NCBI RefSeq assembly: GCF_021347895.1
Contig: NC_067128.1
Location: forward strand, 696,010 to 760,009
DNA length: 64,000 bases
Source of the DNA: Acanthochromis polyacanthus
Taxonomy: Eukaryota > Chordata > Actinopteri > Pomacentridae
Reading direction: 5' to 3'
Of the stretch, positions 1 to 11,300 are shown piece after piece. A program made the position numbers and the translations under genes. The notes beneath the pieces were generated by a model. The model had not been told where the DNA came from. It searched no databases and saw only the letters and a program-made list of their open reading frames with translations. The first letter of the stretch is position 1, and every line of letters begins with the position of its first letter.

Positions 1-172
1 TAAAGGGTTTTCTATCATTTAATTATCCCACTGTGTTATGTGTTGCATTTATTTTTATTATCTCATTCTTTTTACTTATGTTGAACGATTGTTTGGAAAG
101 CTGGTATGCTGCAAATGAATTGCCCCTAAGGGGATAAATAAAGTGTTTTTAATCTTGAATCTTGAATCTTAA
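1..172 (+). mobile_element. 3' end of a CR1/Rex-like LINE
   Basis: The stretch ends in 'ggggataaataaagtg' followed by tandem 'cttgaat' copies (about 150-172), which is the usual 3' tail of fish CR1/Rex-type LINEs. No coding sequence of the element is left in the window. The family assignment is from memory of such tails. Confidence 0.5.
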
Positions 173-2570
173 ACTAAATGTCTGTGTTGTGTTGGCCCTA
201 GAGATCCATTAGTATAAAGACTGACCAGCAGATCAGCAGTAGATTACCATACAGCCAGCAGAGCTAAAAAGCATCACAGCTCAGTGACGATTTCTAATCC
301 TGAAGTGGATATTTTGGGGCTGTAACTACACACAGTAACAGGTTGTTGGTTCGGTTTTCTGTCGTAACTTGACTTGAGGAATCAGTAATGATTCCAGTTT
401 GATCCTTCTTCTGTTGAATAGTGGTTATAAAATATATAATATAAAGAGAATATTAGAAAACATAATGGCTGAAGGGAGTCAAGCACAAGCAGCATTAGGT
501 AGAGTAGGTACAGAGCAGAACGTTGGTAATCCGTAGTGCTGGTGTTATTTCTGTCGTATCAGAGGAGGATTTTTGCTCTTCTGTCTGCTGTTCTTGTGCA
601 ACGCTTCGTGACCGACGTGAAGCAGCAGCCTCTGCACCGGGAGGATCTCTGGACTTTAAAAACTTCAGCACGCCTCACAATCTCATTTCCAAACAGTTCG
701 ATCCACGTCAGCGGGTAAAAATAGTCGGTGGGCGTCGGTGAACAGCAGCGGGACGGCTAATTTAGCTGATAATGATGCAGAGAAGGACAGCTGGGACCTT
801 TTTGGAAGTTGTAATGGAACTCTGTAATTGACTGCTGCTCGGTGTGGTGAGGCCCGGCTTATATCAGTGACTGACACATTTTATCAGCTCCTCATTGTGT
901 TAGCCGCCTTCCTTTGAGCCGCAGATGGAATCCACTGAATAATTCCATTGTTTCCTGAAGGAGTGTGTGTGAGGCCGCCGCTGTGTGTCAGAATGTCAGG
1001 ACCCATTGATTTATTCCTGCAGACATCATTCAGGGACAGACTTACAGTCACACCGTTCTATGAGTGCAGTCATTAATTAACGGTATCCTCTGAGTTAAAG
1101 GCCAGTTTTTATTTACATCTGTGCAGATTATCAGTGGTGAGGATTCCTGCAGGGTCAAACCATCTCTAATCAGAACAGTTAGAGAACAGTTTCTGCTTCG
1201 AAAAGACTGATCCATGTAGTGTTTGGAGTTTCAAAAATGGTTCTCAATATATAACTAAGAAAAGTAATTTTTTAAATATTGGCACCTAATTGTCACTTCT
1301 GTTAGTCTTTAAGTGTGGATGTTAAGAAGAATTATAACCCCTTAGAGATTCTTTTTCCACTTTACTACCGTATTATGTTGTGGCAAAGAGTGGATGATTA
1401 TGAGACCAGATCCGGCACAGACATGTGAAAACGCATTACTACATGAGAATAATACATCCCAATCACTACAGATATTCTGAATGTGTTTTTTCATCTCTTT
1501 GTCCTCACTTTGCTCATTCTATCTCCTCGTAGTTGGTGTGAATCTCTTTGGAATCATCTTAGATCTTTGCAGCTGTTTTATCTGTTTGCGTGCCCATTTT
1601 GTGGCTCTCTGTAGTCGTTTGCTTCTCTTTGTGTTTGCTTTGCATCTCTTTGTGGCCTTTTGATTGACGATGTAACAAGAAATTCCAAAGAGAGACTCAA
1701 ACGTTGCTCCCTCGGGCTTCACGCTCCATCAGAGCAGCCTGTCAGGAGGCTGAATAGTGCTGGAGTTCCCTCCTTCTACACTCTGGTGTCAGAATGGAGG
1801 TCTGTCTGATCGTTTTCATGTCCTGACAGTTGCTGCACACAATGATTGGTGAGGGAGCCAGAGTTTCTTTTGTATGTCATTCTAATACAACTGTTTCCTC
1901 ACTGCCAGTGTCCTCCTGGACAAACAACTAAATCCATATTTAAATTACCATCACAGCTTTTCACTCAACCTTCCAACATAGCAACAGGTAGAAACACAAC
2001 GGGTCCACCCATTATCAAATGCAAAATTTAGCATTTTTCTAATTACGGGGGTTCGGTTTACGACGTCCTCGACCTACAGCGTTTCATTGTTACATCAGAG
2101 CTGGTTACGTGGAACTAGTTGACGAACAGAGTGGATGAATACATCGTCACACGGCGCTATCAAACAGCTTTGTTTACATTTTCACCGGAGTTCAAACTTG
2201 TGGTGAAAATCAACTTAAATCACACCGTTTGAACAGAACTCTGATGTAAGTCATATGTGCTGCAGTCAGAGCTGAACATGCTGTAAATACTGGAGGCAGA
2301 GCTACTTACGTGTTAATTTGTCTTAATTTATGTTATACAGCATTTTCAGCTTTAATTTCTGTGGGAAAAATGATCTACATCTGTGACTGGCCGATATCGG
2401 CTCATGATATCGGTCCACTGATATATCGTTCAGACTCTGTTTTCTACACTAAAACCAAACATGAACGTCTAAACCTTACGTTGTGTTCAAGGGCCAACCC
2501 TGGCCTCTAAAATAAATCCTGTGATGCAAACTCATCTCTGAGAATCCTCACGACCGTTTCATCCTCTCAT
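173..2570. other. Intergenic stretch, no gene recognised
   Basis: Short open frames on both strands show no recognisable domain, splice context or repeat structure. A degenerate 'gatatcgg' motif cluster near 2390-2430 resembles the ends of a widespread fish repeat, but too little is present to name it. Confidence 0.5.
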
Positions 2571-2580
2571 CCTCTGGGTC

Positions 2581-2588
2581 TATAAAAG
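2581..2588 (+). promoter_or_regulatory. TATA box, possible pnoc core promoter
   Basis: TATAAAAG sits in a short GC-richer patch ('gccggacgccgtgcacgctcgctc' follows, split here only for description) after a pyrimidine-rich stretch. It points toward pnoc, whose main coding exon begins 2.3 kb downstream. No transcript evidence is available, and the exon that should follow was not found, so this is a positional inference. Confidence 0.3.
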
Positions 2589-2619
2589 CCGGACGCCGTG
2601 CACGCTCGCTCACACATCT

Positions 2620-4310
2620 CCTCATAAACTGCTTCAGATTGGCTCATTGATCTGACGGAGAATCCCCCGGTGTGCTCATTTCATTTACGATGGATAATTA
2701 ATTTCCGTTGATAGATTCGCAGCGGAACTCCCTCTTCTCTCCTTCCTTTGATGTGAGCAGGTTTTCTGATAACAATGCAATTTATCTCATTTGAGCCAGA
2801 TTTGACGAGTAAATTGGATTTGCTTCTTAGCTCAAACTGAAATTTAACTCGGAGGGCACGAGAGTTTAAGAGAAAGGAGGGATGTGGACGCATAAATCTC
2901 AGCAGTGCGGCGGCTGTAGCCTATTCTCAGATGCATTTACTGTGTCCAAAGAAATAATAATGCGCTGCGATTTTCCACATTTAAGGTTATAGAAGAGAAA
3001 CTGAGTCTTATTTTGATTTAGAAGATGAAATATTCGAAGAACATTCACTAATACAGAAAAAATAGTGACAAATGTCACTCTCACTGCTTAAAATAATGGC
3101 TCTATTAGTGTTAAAAATGTACTTCAGATGCTCTTCACGTGTCCTTGGCTGAATACTGCAGAAGTTGTGAATGTCAGAAGTGTGGAGGCGTGAAGCCAGG
3201 CTGTCAGATGTGATGATAATAAGACGGAAAGTCATTAAAACGGCACCAGTCAGTGATTCAGCGCTAACAAAAGTTCAATTTCAAACCATGATGTCATCAT
3301 TTTAGGAGCATTTTAAGAGCAAAACATGATCACAAGTTGAAGAGCCAATCAGAAATAAATAGTTGTCATAAAAGGAAATCATTCAGCGGCCGTCCTTCAG
3401 GCTGGTTTTAATTTCTCCTGTCAGTCACTCTGCTACAGTCGATGTCACATTTACCAAATGATGGACGTCTCATACTGGCGTTAACGTTCCCTAAATGCTG
3501 AACACAGCAGGAACGTGGTCCATTAAGTCTCATGACCCAGAGGGGATCCGGGTTCGATGGTTACAGCAGAGTAGGAAGAGGGATGACGGTATGATGTACA
3601 TTTATGGCATGTGGAGGATTTCTAGATAAAAGTTTTATGTTTTATTGCATCTTTTCTGTGTAACCTCATCTATTTTTAGTGGTTTGCAGATCATTGGTAG
3701 AAAAACACACACAGGTAGAGGTGGTTTGTTTCATTAAAGCTGCACTGGTTCATGTTTTTATACGAGAAATAACTTAAATGAGGACGTGTAATATAAAAGG
3801 TGTCATTTATCTGCTAATAAATATGGCCTGACTGCTGTTTCCTCAGCACTGTGGAGCTTTTTAGCTCGTTGTTTTGGTGTTGTGTGCAGTCTCACCACTC
3901 ATAAATCTCATTTACAGCCACAGGAGGGAGGTGTTTTAGTGAAAAAAAGGCTTCATGAATCCATTTATTAAGCTCCAAAAAGCACATAGGCAAAGTTAGC
4001 AGCTAGCCAGTAGAGCTAGCGGAGCATCTGTGAGGCTGAAGGCCAAAAACAGAAGTAAAAATAACTGGGATTTATTTATGTGGACAGAAACAAAGCTCCT
4101 TTAGAATGTTTTTCAGCCTCTGCTGGATGTACTAACGTTGTGCTAACACATTAGCTATATCAGCTTCACAGGGCTCAACAACTCATTGATTTTTTAAATC
4201 CCAAAGGCTGCAGTTTATATGAGGTGAGCTGTTCTAGTAGGAAGAGTAATACTGCAATGATGTTTTTATTCAAATCAGGCAGATTGAAATGTTCAGGGCT
4301 TTTGTTTTTT
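2620..4310. other. Presumed pnoc 5' intron or flank, no exon recognised
   Basis: The signal-peptide exon of prepronociceptin should encode a hydrophobic leader followed by a Cys-x3-Cys-x2-Cys-like cluster. I looked for it here on the plus strand and did not find it. The stretch is AT-rich and otherwise unremarkable. Confidence 0.35.
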
Positions 4311-4319
4311 TGATCAGTA

Positions 4320-4667
4320 AATTCTCTGAAATCCAGTGAAATTCGCTGGATTTTGGTCGATTTTTTCTGAATGTTCTTAAAGAAAATATTAGAAGTTTTA
4401 CTGATAAATATGGAATCACTTCAGATATTTTCAGCATTTTCTTGGAAGATTTTTACTCATTTTTTGAAAATATTTACAAGAATTTTCTTGCCACATTTGG
4501 GGGATTTTTAAAAATAAAACTTTTAAGGGAAACTTTTAAGGAATTACTAGAATTTTCTTCCTGAAGGTTCGGAAATTTGGGAAATTTTTCTGCAGAATTT
4601 TTGGAATTTTTAAGACAAAGAAACAATATTTTTTGGTGCCCGTAAATGGGGACAACAGAAGGGTTAA
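4320..4667 (-). mobile_element. piggyBac-like MITE, copy 1 (truncated)
   Basis: This is a T-rich repeat ending in 'gacaacagaagggttaa' with a terminal TTAA at 4664-4667. It shares long stretches with the copies at 26830-27276, 39683-40180 and 63585-63845, for example 'ggaattttcttcctgaagg' and 'acaatattttttgg'. Its start is diffuse, so one terminus has been lost. It lies in the same orientation as the copy at 39683. Confidence 0.65.
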
Positions 4668-4902
4668 AAAGTTCACGCTCTTCTTAATGTTTTGCAAAAA
4701 CAATAATTCATTAAATGTGAACTGAGGGAAGGAACTTTTTACACTAAAACAAAAGAACCATGAGGAGTCGTGGATATTTACAGGTTATCATGCTGTGGTT
4801 TTACTGGTTTTACTGGAGATCAGACTGGACTGAATGTGGAACCTGGACTAAGATGAGCTGGACTCCTCTGGTCTAAAGCTTCCTGTGTTTGTCCTTCTAC
4901 AG

Positions 4903-5460
4903 GTGTGTCTGCTGGAGTGTGAAGGTCACGTCTCGTCCTCGCTCACCTGGGAGGTCTGTAAACGGGCGGTGAAGCTGTCGCAGCATCCTGCTCTTCCTGA
5001 AGGCGGCGCTGTGTTCAAGAGGACGGGAGAGGAGCTGCAGCTGACCTCTCTGGACCTGGACTCTGAGCTGCTGCAGTCTGCGGAGCGTTTCCAGGACGAG
5101 GACCAGACCCTGGATCAGCGCAGCGTCCAGTACGAGTCCTCCCAGGAGGGGGAGGACGAGGGGAGGCAGCCCAGGGAGGAGCTGGAAGAGGACGACGGCT
5201 CCGAGGGCCTCTCCTTATCCAAACGCTTCGGAGGCTTCCAGAGGGGGCGCCACGGGTACAGGAAGCTGATCGGCTCCCCCGTCAGGCCCCTACAGAAGCG
5301 CTACGGCGGCTTCATAGGCGTCCGGAAATCCGCCCGCAAATGGAACAGTCAGAAACGAGTGAACCAGCTGCTGAGGCAGTACCTGGGCATGAGGAGCAGC
5401 CGCAGCGGCAGGTTCAACAACAGCCCCGTCACTCGGGTCTGGAGGCAAAACAAACTGTAA
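4903..5460 (+). CDS. pnoc: Prepronociceptin, main coding exon (nociceptin/orphanin FQ precursor)
   Basis: This secreted neuropeptide precursor is cut by prohormone convertases to release the ligand of the opioid-like receptor OPRL1. The exon starts after the acceptor 'ccttctacag' in phase 0 (V-C-L-L-E-C-E), where the human gene also has an exon boundary (VCILECE), and runs 185 residues to a TAA. It shows the end of the N-terminal Cys region, an acidic spacer, then KR-flanked peptides. The first, FGGFQRGRHGYRK..., starts at nt 5227. The second, YGGFIGVRKSARKWNSQ, starts at nt 5302 and is the nociceptin itself. The tail ends in a basic VNQLLRQYLGMRSS block like human FSEFMRQYLVLS. The signal-peptide exon was not found. 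Oddity: the nociceptin begins with Tyr rather than the mammalian Phe. Downstream, znf395 lies tail-to-tail, as in the human PNOC-ZNF395 neighbourhood. Confidence 0.93.
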   Translation: MCLLECEGHVSSSLTWEVCKRAVKLSQHPALPEGGAVFKRTGEELQLTSLDLDSELLQSAERFQDEDQTLDQRSVQYESSQEGEDEGRQPREELEEDDGSEGLSLSKRFGGFQRGRHGYRKLIGSPVRPLQKRYGGFIGVRKSARKWNSQKRVNQLLRQYLGMRSSRSGRFNNSPVTRVWRQNKL

Positions 5461-5640
5461 CCTGCCCCTGCTGCCCCCTCACTCACCCATCCTGCCCCAG
5501 TTACCTCAACGCCATTTGTTTGTTTATCCCAGCAGCTCGCTCCAGTTTGAAGTGGGACGTGTCCATCATGAACAGATCCGCCTGCCGCTCTCTGAATGTT
5601 TGGTGTCCTCTGATTCAGCATCTTTACATCCATCCTGTGA

Positions 5641-5696
5641 AATAAAACCGTTAGAGAAGTGCAATTGAATATATTTTTGTGTGTCGGTATAATAAA
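5641..5696 (+). terminator. pnoc poly(A) signals
   Basis: Two AATAAA hexamers occur at 5641-5646 and 5691-5696, 180 and 230 bp after the stop codon of pnoc. Either would end a short 3' UTR. Confidence 0.6.
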
Positions 5697-5699
5697 AGG

Positions 5700-7570
5700 G
5701 GCCAAATGAGATTGGAAAACTGGTTTACTGGAGGTTCTTCTGACCTTTAAATGGTGATGAATGCACTTTGATGGTGGATGGACTAAAAACAAGCTTCTGT
5801 AGGTTGTATATGTGGAACTTTAAAGGGATTAAACACATCATAAAAGCTATTTGTCTTCACCTGGACCACGTCAGAGCAGACTGAAGCTGCAGAATTAGAC
5901 TAGAAGTGGACGGCACTGTGTAAATATATTTGGACTGTGGGTTTGCTGAAGCACAAACTGTTAATTACTGCTATAAGAATCCAATTTTCTGCTTAAGAAA
6001 CTCAATTAATTAAACACAACAGAGGTAAAATTGGTTCCCCGAAGTTTTTAAATTCAACAAAACTCGTCGTTTCTCAAAAAAGCCTCTCTGCGGCTGCTTC
6101 ATTACCACTTACTCTTCTGCTGCCTTCTGATTTTGCCCGTTGCGTTGAGGTTTTTTAATGCAGATCTTTAGTTTTTGTGGAGGACAGACAGACTGGTTTC
6201 CTCCTTCTAGGCTCCTCTCAGTGGAACGATACTGTCCTCTAGTGTTGGAAGAGCAGAAATGCTGCTCCTGGTCAGTTTTATCACATCCTTAAGGAACATT
6301 TTAAGTAATTCTTTGCATTCACACCCAGAATGACGAATCAGACATAATCCTAAAAAACACTGTCCAGTGTTCTGACTTCTCACAGTATTAATATTTTCTG
6401 TATGACAGATGATAATTCATCATTTTCCCTCCATTTTTGAGGACTTCTTCCTTTCCCAAATCAAAAGTCTAAAGACAAAGGGCGTCTCTGCTGGATTTCT
6501 GGATTTGTGATGTTGATATTTATAAATAAAATTTACATCATATTTGGAAACATCTGATGAGGATGAGAAGAGACTGAACCAGCGTCTCCAAAAAAATCTG
6601 TTTTTAAATCTAAAAAACTTCAGCTAAACAGGTCCAATTAATTGATTTATTAATGGCTAATATAAAGAATAGTATTTAAACAATCTTTTTGGGTTCAGAG
6701 TGTCCTAATGTTCTGTAATGTGTCAAATTAAAACAGTGATTAGAAGTATTTCTTCTTTTTCCTTAGAATTATGAATTAATAGCAGCAATACTGAATGTAA
6801 GCTGCTCCAGTTTGACAAAAGCAAGTCTAAAAAGAGTTATTCTTGAATCTGAATGAGCTCTGAGGGTGTAAATCAATTGAAGGTCCAGAATATTTATGCC
6901 CCACGCTAAAATCTGGTCCAATTCCAAGCTAAGGTGGTATTTTCAAAAAACGTTCAGTAAAGTAGTCAAATCATTTTCCTACAGTCTCTGACCAACTCAC
7001 AGTTCTGAAGATGAGAGAGCAATAATTTAAAGTGTTTCTATGGCAGATCTCAGGAGGAAAAGGAAACTGATCCCAGTTTGTCCTGAGACGTCGCTCGGCC
7101 GGCAGAGGTCTATCTGTGCATGTCTGCTCATTATCACACGGAAAAAGACGTTTTCTGCTCAGGTGAAGACAAAAATAAATGCTCATTTCTTTGTCCGTTC
7201 AGACATTTTGCTCCTCTTGCAGCTCATGTCCATTATTTGGCATCTTGATAGTGTTTCAGTGTTTCCTGGTGTTGATTCAGAGATGTGATCTTTTCTGCAT
7301 ACGAGTGGCTGCAGAGCGTGTAAATGTGCACATGCATGTGTGTGTTTCTGTCAAACTCAACACAGAAAATGGAATTTGTGAATACGGTGTAATTTTCAGA
7401 GCACATTTCTACCATCATGCTGTTGTTTTGAGTCCCAGGTGTGTATAGAGAAAAGTCCAATAAAATAGTTTGCTATTTGTCCCGTGGACTGTCATGCAGA
7501 AGAGAAAACAGCAGCAGACAGCCTCTCAAATTCTCAGTGCTTTTTTTTAATGTTTTTGACAATATATTTC
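5700..7570. other. Tail-to-tail intergenic stretch between pnoc and znf395
   Basis: The stretch is AT-rich, with no exon, RNA gene or repeat I can name. The short open frames around 6971-7460 overlap on both strands and have no domain signature. Confidence 0.5.
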
Positions 7571-7575
7571 CTCTT

Positions 7576-8241
7576 TTTATTGCTATTACAAACTCTTTCC
7601 CCCTGACGCCATGACTCCACAGCTTCACGGATTAAAACCATTAACACTGGTGTGTGCCGACACATGGGCAGGAAGGAAACCCATTTCACGGAAGGAACTT
7701 GGTTGAGTCGAACCAAATGTAGCTTATTCTTGTGAGTTTATATTCCAACAAAGTGCCAAAGAACATGAAAATAAAAAATAAAACGGTCTGCCCGATACGA
7801 GGGCCCAACGAGACAATAAAAAAAGGTATAAAATACTCGTACGTAACTCAAAGCACACAATATAATGTACATCATAACCACTGTGACCACCGGAGGAGAA
7901 GATGGGAATAAAGAAAACAGCCAAGTAGCGGTCTAATACAGTGGAGCTACAGGGGCAGTAATAAGAGCTTTGGATAGAAGGAGGAGAGTACTGGAGGCTT
8001 AGCACGTCACATGTCAAAGTCAGTCAACAGCTAGCACCATCGCAGACTTTAGATTTCAGGATCAGGTTACAAAGATACAGAAAAGTCCATTTGCATTCCT
8101 TTAGGAAAGAAAGAAAACAGGTTGAAAGTTAAAAAAAAACACATGTAAAAGAACTGGTTCTTCTCCACGGCTCTGGGCCCATTTATATTCTCTGTCTGAT
8201 AAAAGTCTCTGTTTCCACTCATCCATCGTCTCTCTCTCTTT
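7576..8241 (-). other. Putative znf395 3' UTR
   Basis: Transcript-sense AATAAA lies at 7576-7581 (plus-strand TTTATT), 660 bp after the znf395 stop codon. No coding potential is evident between them. The end point is inferred from this one signal. Confidence 0.4.
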
Positions 8242-8353
8242 CTAGTCGGGGAAACGCTGGCAGGCTTTTTTCCAGCGGCAGGCGGTGCACCACTGATCCT
8301 TACGCTCCACGCCGTAAACCTTACGGCACTTCTTGGCCTCCCCGCGACCCTTC
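8242..8353 (-). CDS. znf395: znf395 last exon, C-terminal Cys-rich domain
   Basis: The acceptor 'tctgtgcag' precedes the exon, which encodes [14 protein letters not shown], then [16 protein letters not shown] and a TAG. This is the most conserved block of the family and fixes the strand and reading frame of the whole gene. Confidence 0.95.
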
Positions 8354-11300
8354 CTGCACAGAACGATGCAAATCACAAAGGATGAGAAGTGAGGCGCTTA
8401 ATGTGGTCAGGCTTGGTACAAACGCAGAGATGAGTCAGTAAATGTCATGGAAATACAGTCTGACATCAGCAAGGGGGCTCAGAAAAGCAAGAAGACAGAC
8501 ACAGGAATGAAGAAAGAAATGTGACTGTTTTCACTGTAGATTATTTTATCCATTAATCAATTACTTATTAAGCGTTTAAATAGTCACAACATGGTGATAA
8601 ATGCTGATCAGTGTTTCCCAAAGCCCGAGATGACATCCATAATACATAAATATCCAGTTTAGGAAACCAGCTAACATTCAAAAAGCTGGACTCAGAGAAT
8701 GGAGACTTACTTTCAGAGGTATAATTCAGGTTTTTGTTTCCCAGAGTCCACCATGACGTCTTTAAAGGTCTCCTTTTTTCACAACCCAAAGATATTCAGT
8801 TTATTATCATACAGGGTTACAGAAACCTGAAAATAGTCACTTTTAAGCAGTTTGAATTAGAGAATTTTGCCTTTTTGTTCTTAAAATGTACGTTTTTGTT
8901 TCCCAGAGTTATCGTCCTCAAAGATCTTGTGTTCACAGCCCCAGAGTTTAAAGTCTAACGTCAAAAAGGAGGAAAGAAAGCAGGAAATATTTACATTTAA
9001 GGAGCTGGAATCAGAGAATTTAAACCCTATTTTTCTCAAAAAACTGAGTAATAGTTGCCGATTGATATAATCCTGGACAGCTACTAGATTTATCATTGCA
9101 GCTCTGATAGAAAACCTGATTTTACATTCTGACTAACAGCTGATCTGTGTATTACCTGATGACAAAAAAGATGAAGATAATTGATTATTCATTGATCGAT
9201 TTAAGTTCTATTGTGGGCGAGGGCCAAATCAATCCAGATTTAGTCGAAAAGTTTCGTTTACAACCCGTTTAAAGATCAAAAAGGAAGGCGCCTTAACACA
9301 CAGGAAACGGTCTATCTGTTCAGTTATCATCTCAAAGCTCAATAATTCTGACTGCCTCAGATTCAGGGAGGTTTGGGATGGTCCCATTAGCCTCACTTAT
9401 ACCTTAAGTTTAAACATGCTAAGCTAACACGCCGTCATGTTTAATGCTAGCAGCAGGTCTTCTCACCTGAAGGAGCAGTGGTTGCGTGAAGGCGACGCGC
9501 TCATCGGCTGCAGCCTGTTCTGTTGCAGCCACTGTTCTCCAACGCTGACGGACCGGCAGCGAGGCTTCACCATCTGAGGACGAGAAACCACACGTTTATT
9601 TATTTATTTACGTTTAGAACAGCAGCAGACCAAAACGTGGTGAGAGCACGTCAGTGGTAGAGCTAACCTCACCTTTCTATTACTGTCTTATTTTGCTCTT
9701 CTGAAGTTTGTAATTCATTCATGAAATTAATGAGACATATTTATGATTGTTTCCTGCAGCTCCTCGTCCCTCTTTTACTGTCATTATTTATAATATCATC
9801 ATATGTTGCTTTCTTAGGTGCACCTTAATCAAAGCATAGTGTTGTAAAAGTGCTATACAAATCAAGTCTGATTGATTCTTTAATGATTGAGTCTTTAGGG
9901 GGCGGTATACTCCATCAGAAGTGTCTGGTCCTGGACAGACTCAATATGTTTAAATGATGTTTCTGACAACCAGGTTTTCACTGCATGTTTGCCCAAACCA
10001 CTTCATTTCAAGTACAAATCGCCCTTATTTCAGCACACAAAGACACATTAAGGTGGAAGGAAGACCCACCGGAGGGTTACTGTGTCCAGAGACGGAGCTG
10101 GAGGGGGTCCAGCCCTGGCTGCCGGGGCTTCTGGGGGCCACGGATACCTGGACAGGACTACAGGCCTGGAGGAGGAAGGAAAGAGGAGATGTTATTTATC
10201 ACATCTGCAAGATAACAACCTTTTTCATATAAAAAAATAAATGAAATGACAGGTTTGTTTGGGCACATGAGGGCTGCAGGGAAGAGTTGGAAAAACACGA
10301 ACATACAATAACACATGGAGGTAATTAGTGCTAATCTGAAGTCATGTTTCTGACTACCTAGTAAATGTTAGTCTAATATTTAGCTCGTTAGCTACCAAAG
10401 ACTTCACTGTGTTTACAAGATAACTTTAGAATCAAAACAGTGTTGATGCATAGTGAAAAACCAACAACGGACTAAATATGCTAAAACACTCCATAGAGGT
10501 AAGGGTTCATCAGCACTTATCACATCACAACAGCTGAAACTGTGAGCTAAAAGTTCAGTTAATATCTCAGAAACGTTCATTGTGTCTTCCTATTAGTACA
10601 TTGATTTGGAGTTCTTTTGTTCAGACATAGAATAATTAGGTAGATGCTGATTACCTCGCTTGCTTGACAGTTTCGGTGAACACTCTCGCCTTCCTCAGAA
10701 GCGTCTCACTGACAGCGTGTGACGTGTCAGCCTGTGACGTGTCAGCCGGCAGATTTTGACCATATATCTATGATTTTGACAGCCGGCATTTGCGTAGCGC
10801 CGCCAGATCCGCCGGGCCAGCCACGCCCACACGTTACGGCTGACTCTACTGTGCGTGCTGCAAATGCAAGTGTTCGCTGAAACTGTCCAGCAAGCAAGGT
10901 AATTACCATCTACCTAATTATTTTCTATGTCTGAACAAAAGAACTCAAAACCAGAGTACAGTTAACAGTTGAACGTTTTAGCAAAGAGCAAAGTTTATGG
11001 TTGAAACTGTTGGCTAACATAACAGCTAACAGTTGAAAATATCCAGGATTAGAACAGCTAACAGTTGAAACGTTAGCTAAAAGTCTGGCTAATAGCTAAA
11101 AGTTCAGTCGGCAGTTGAAAGTTTTAGCAAAAAGTACAGCTAACAGTTGAAACTGTTAGCTAATATGATAGCTAAAAGTTGAAATTGTAAGCTAACAGTA
11201 CACGAAAGCCTGAAACTGCGAGCTAATGAAATAGCTATCAGTGTAAATATGTGGCTAATAATTTAGCTAAAATTGCGAGCTAATATCATAGCTTATGGTT

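Noticed and set aside
523..741. Candidate leader exon of pnoc (hydrophobic start, several Cys)
   Set aside because: It has no Cys spacing like the prepronociceptin N-terminus and no donor in the required phase.
3540..3575. tRNA-like B box ('gggttcgatgg')
   Set aside because: There is no matching A box, no acceptor stem pairing and no cloverleaf in either direction.
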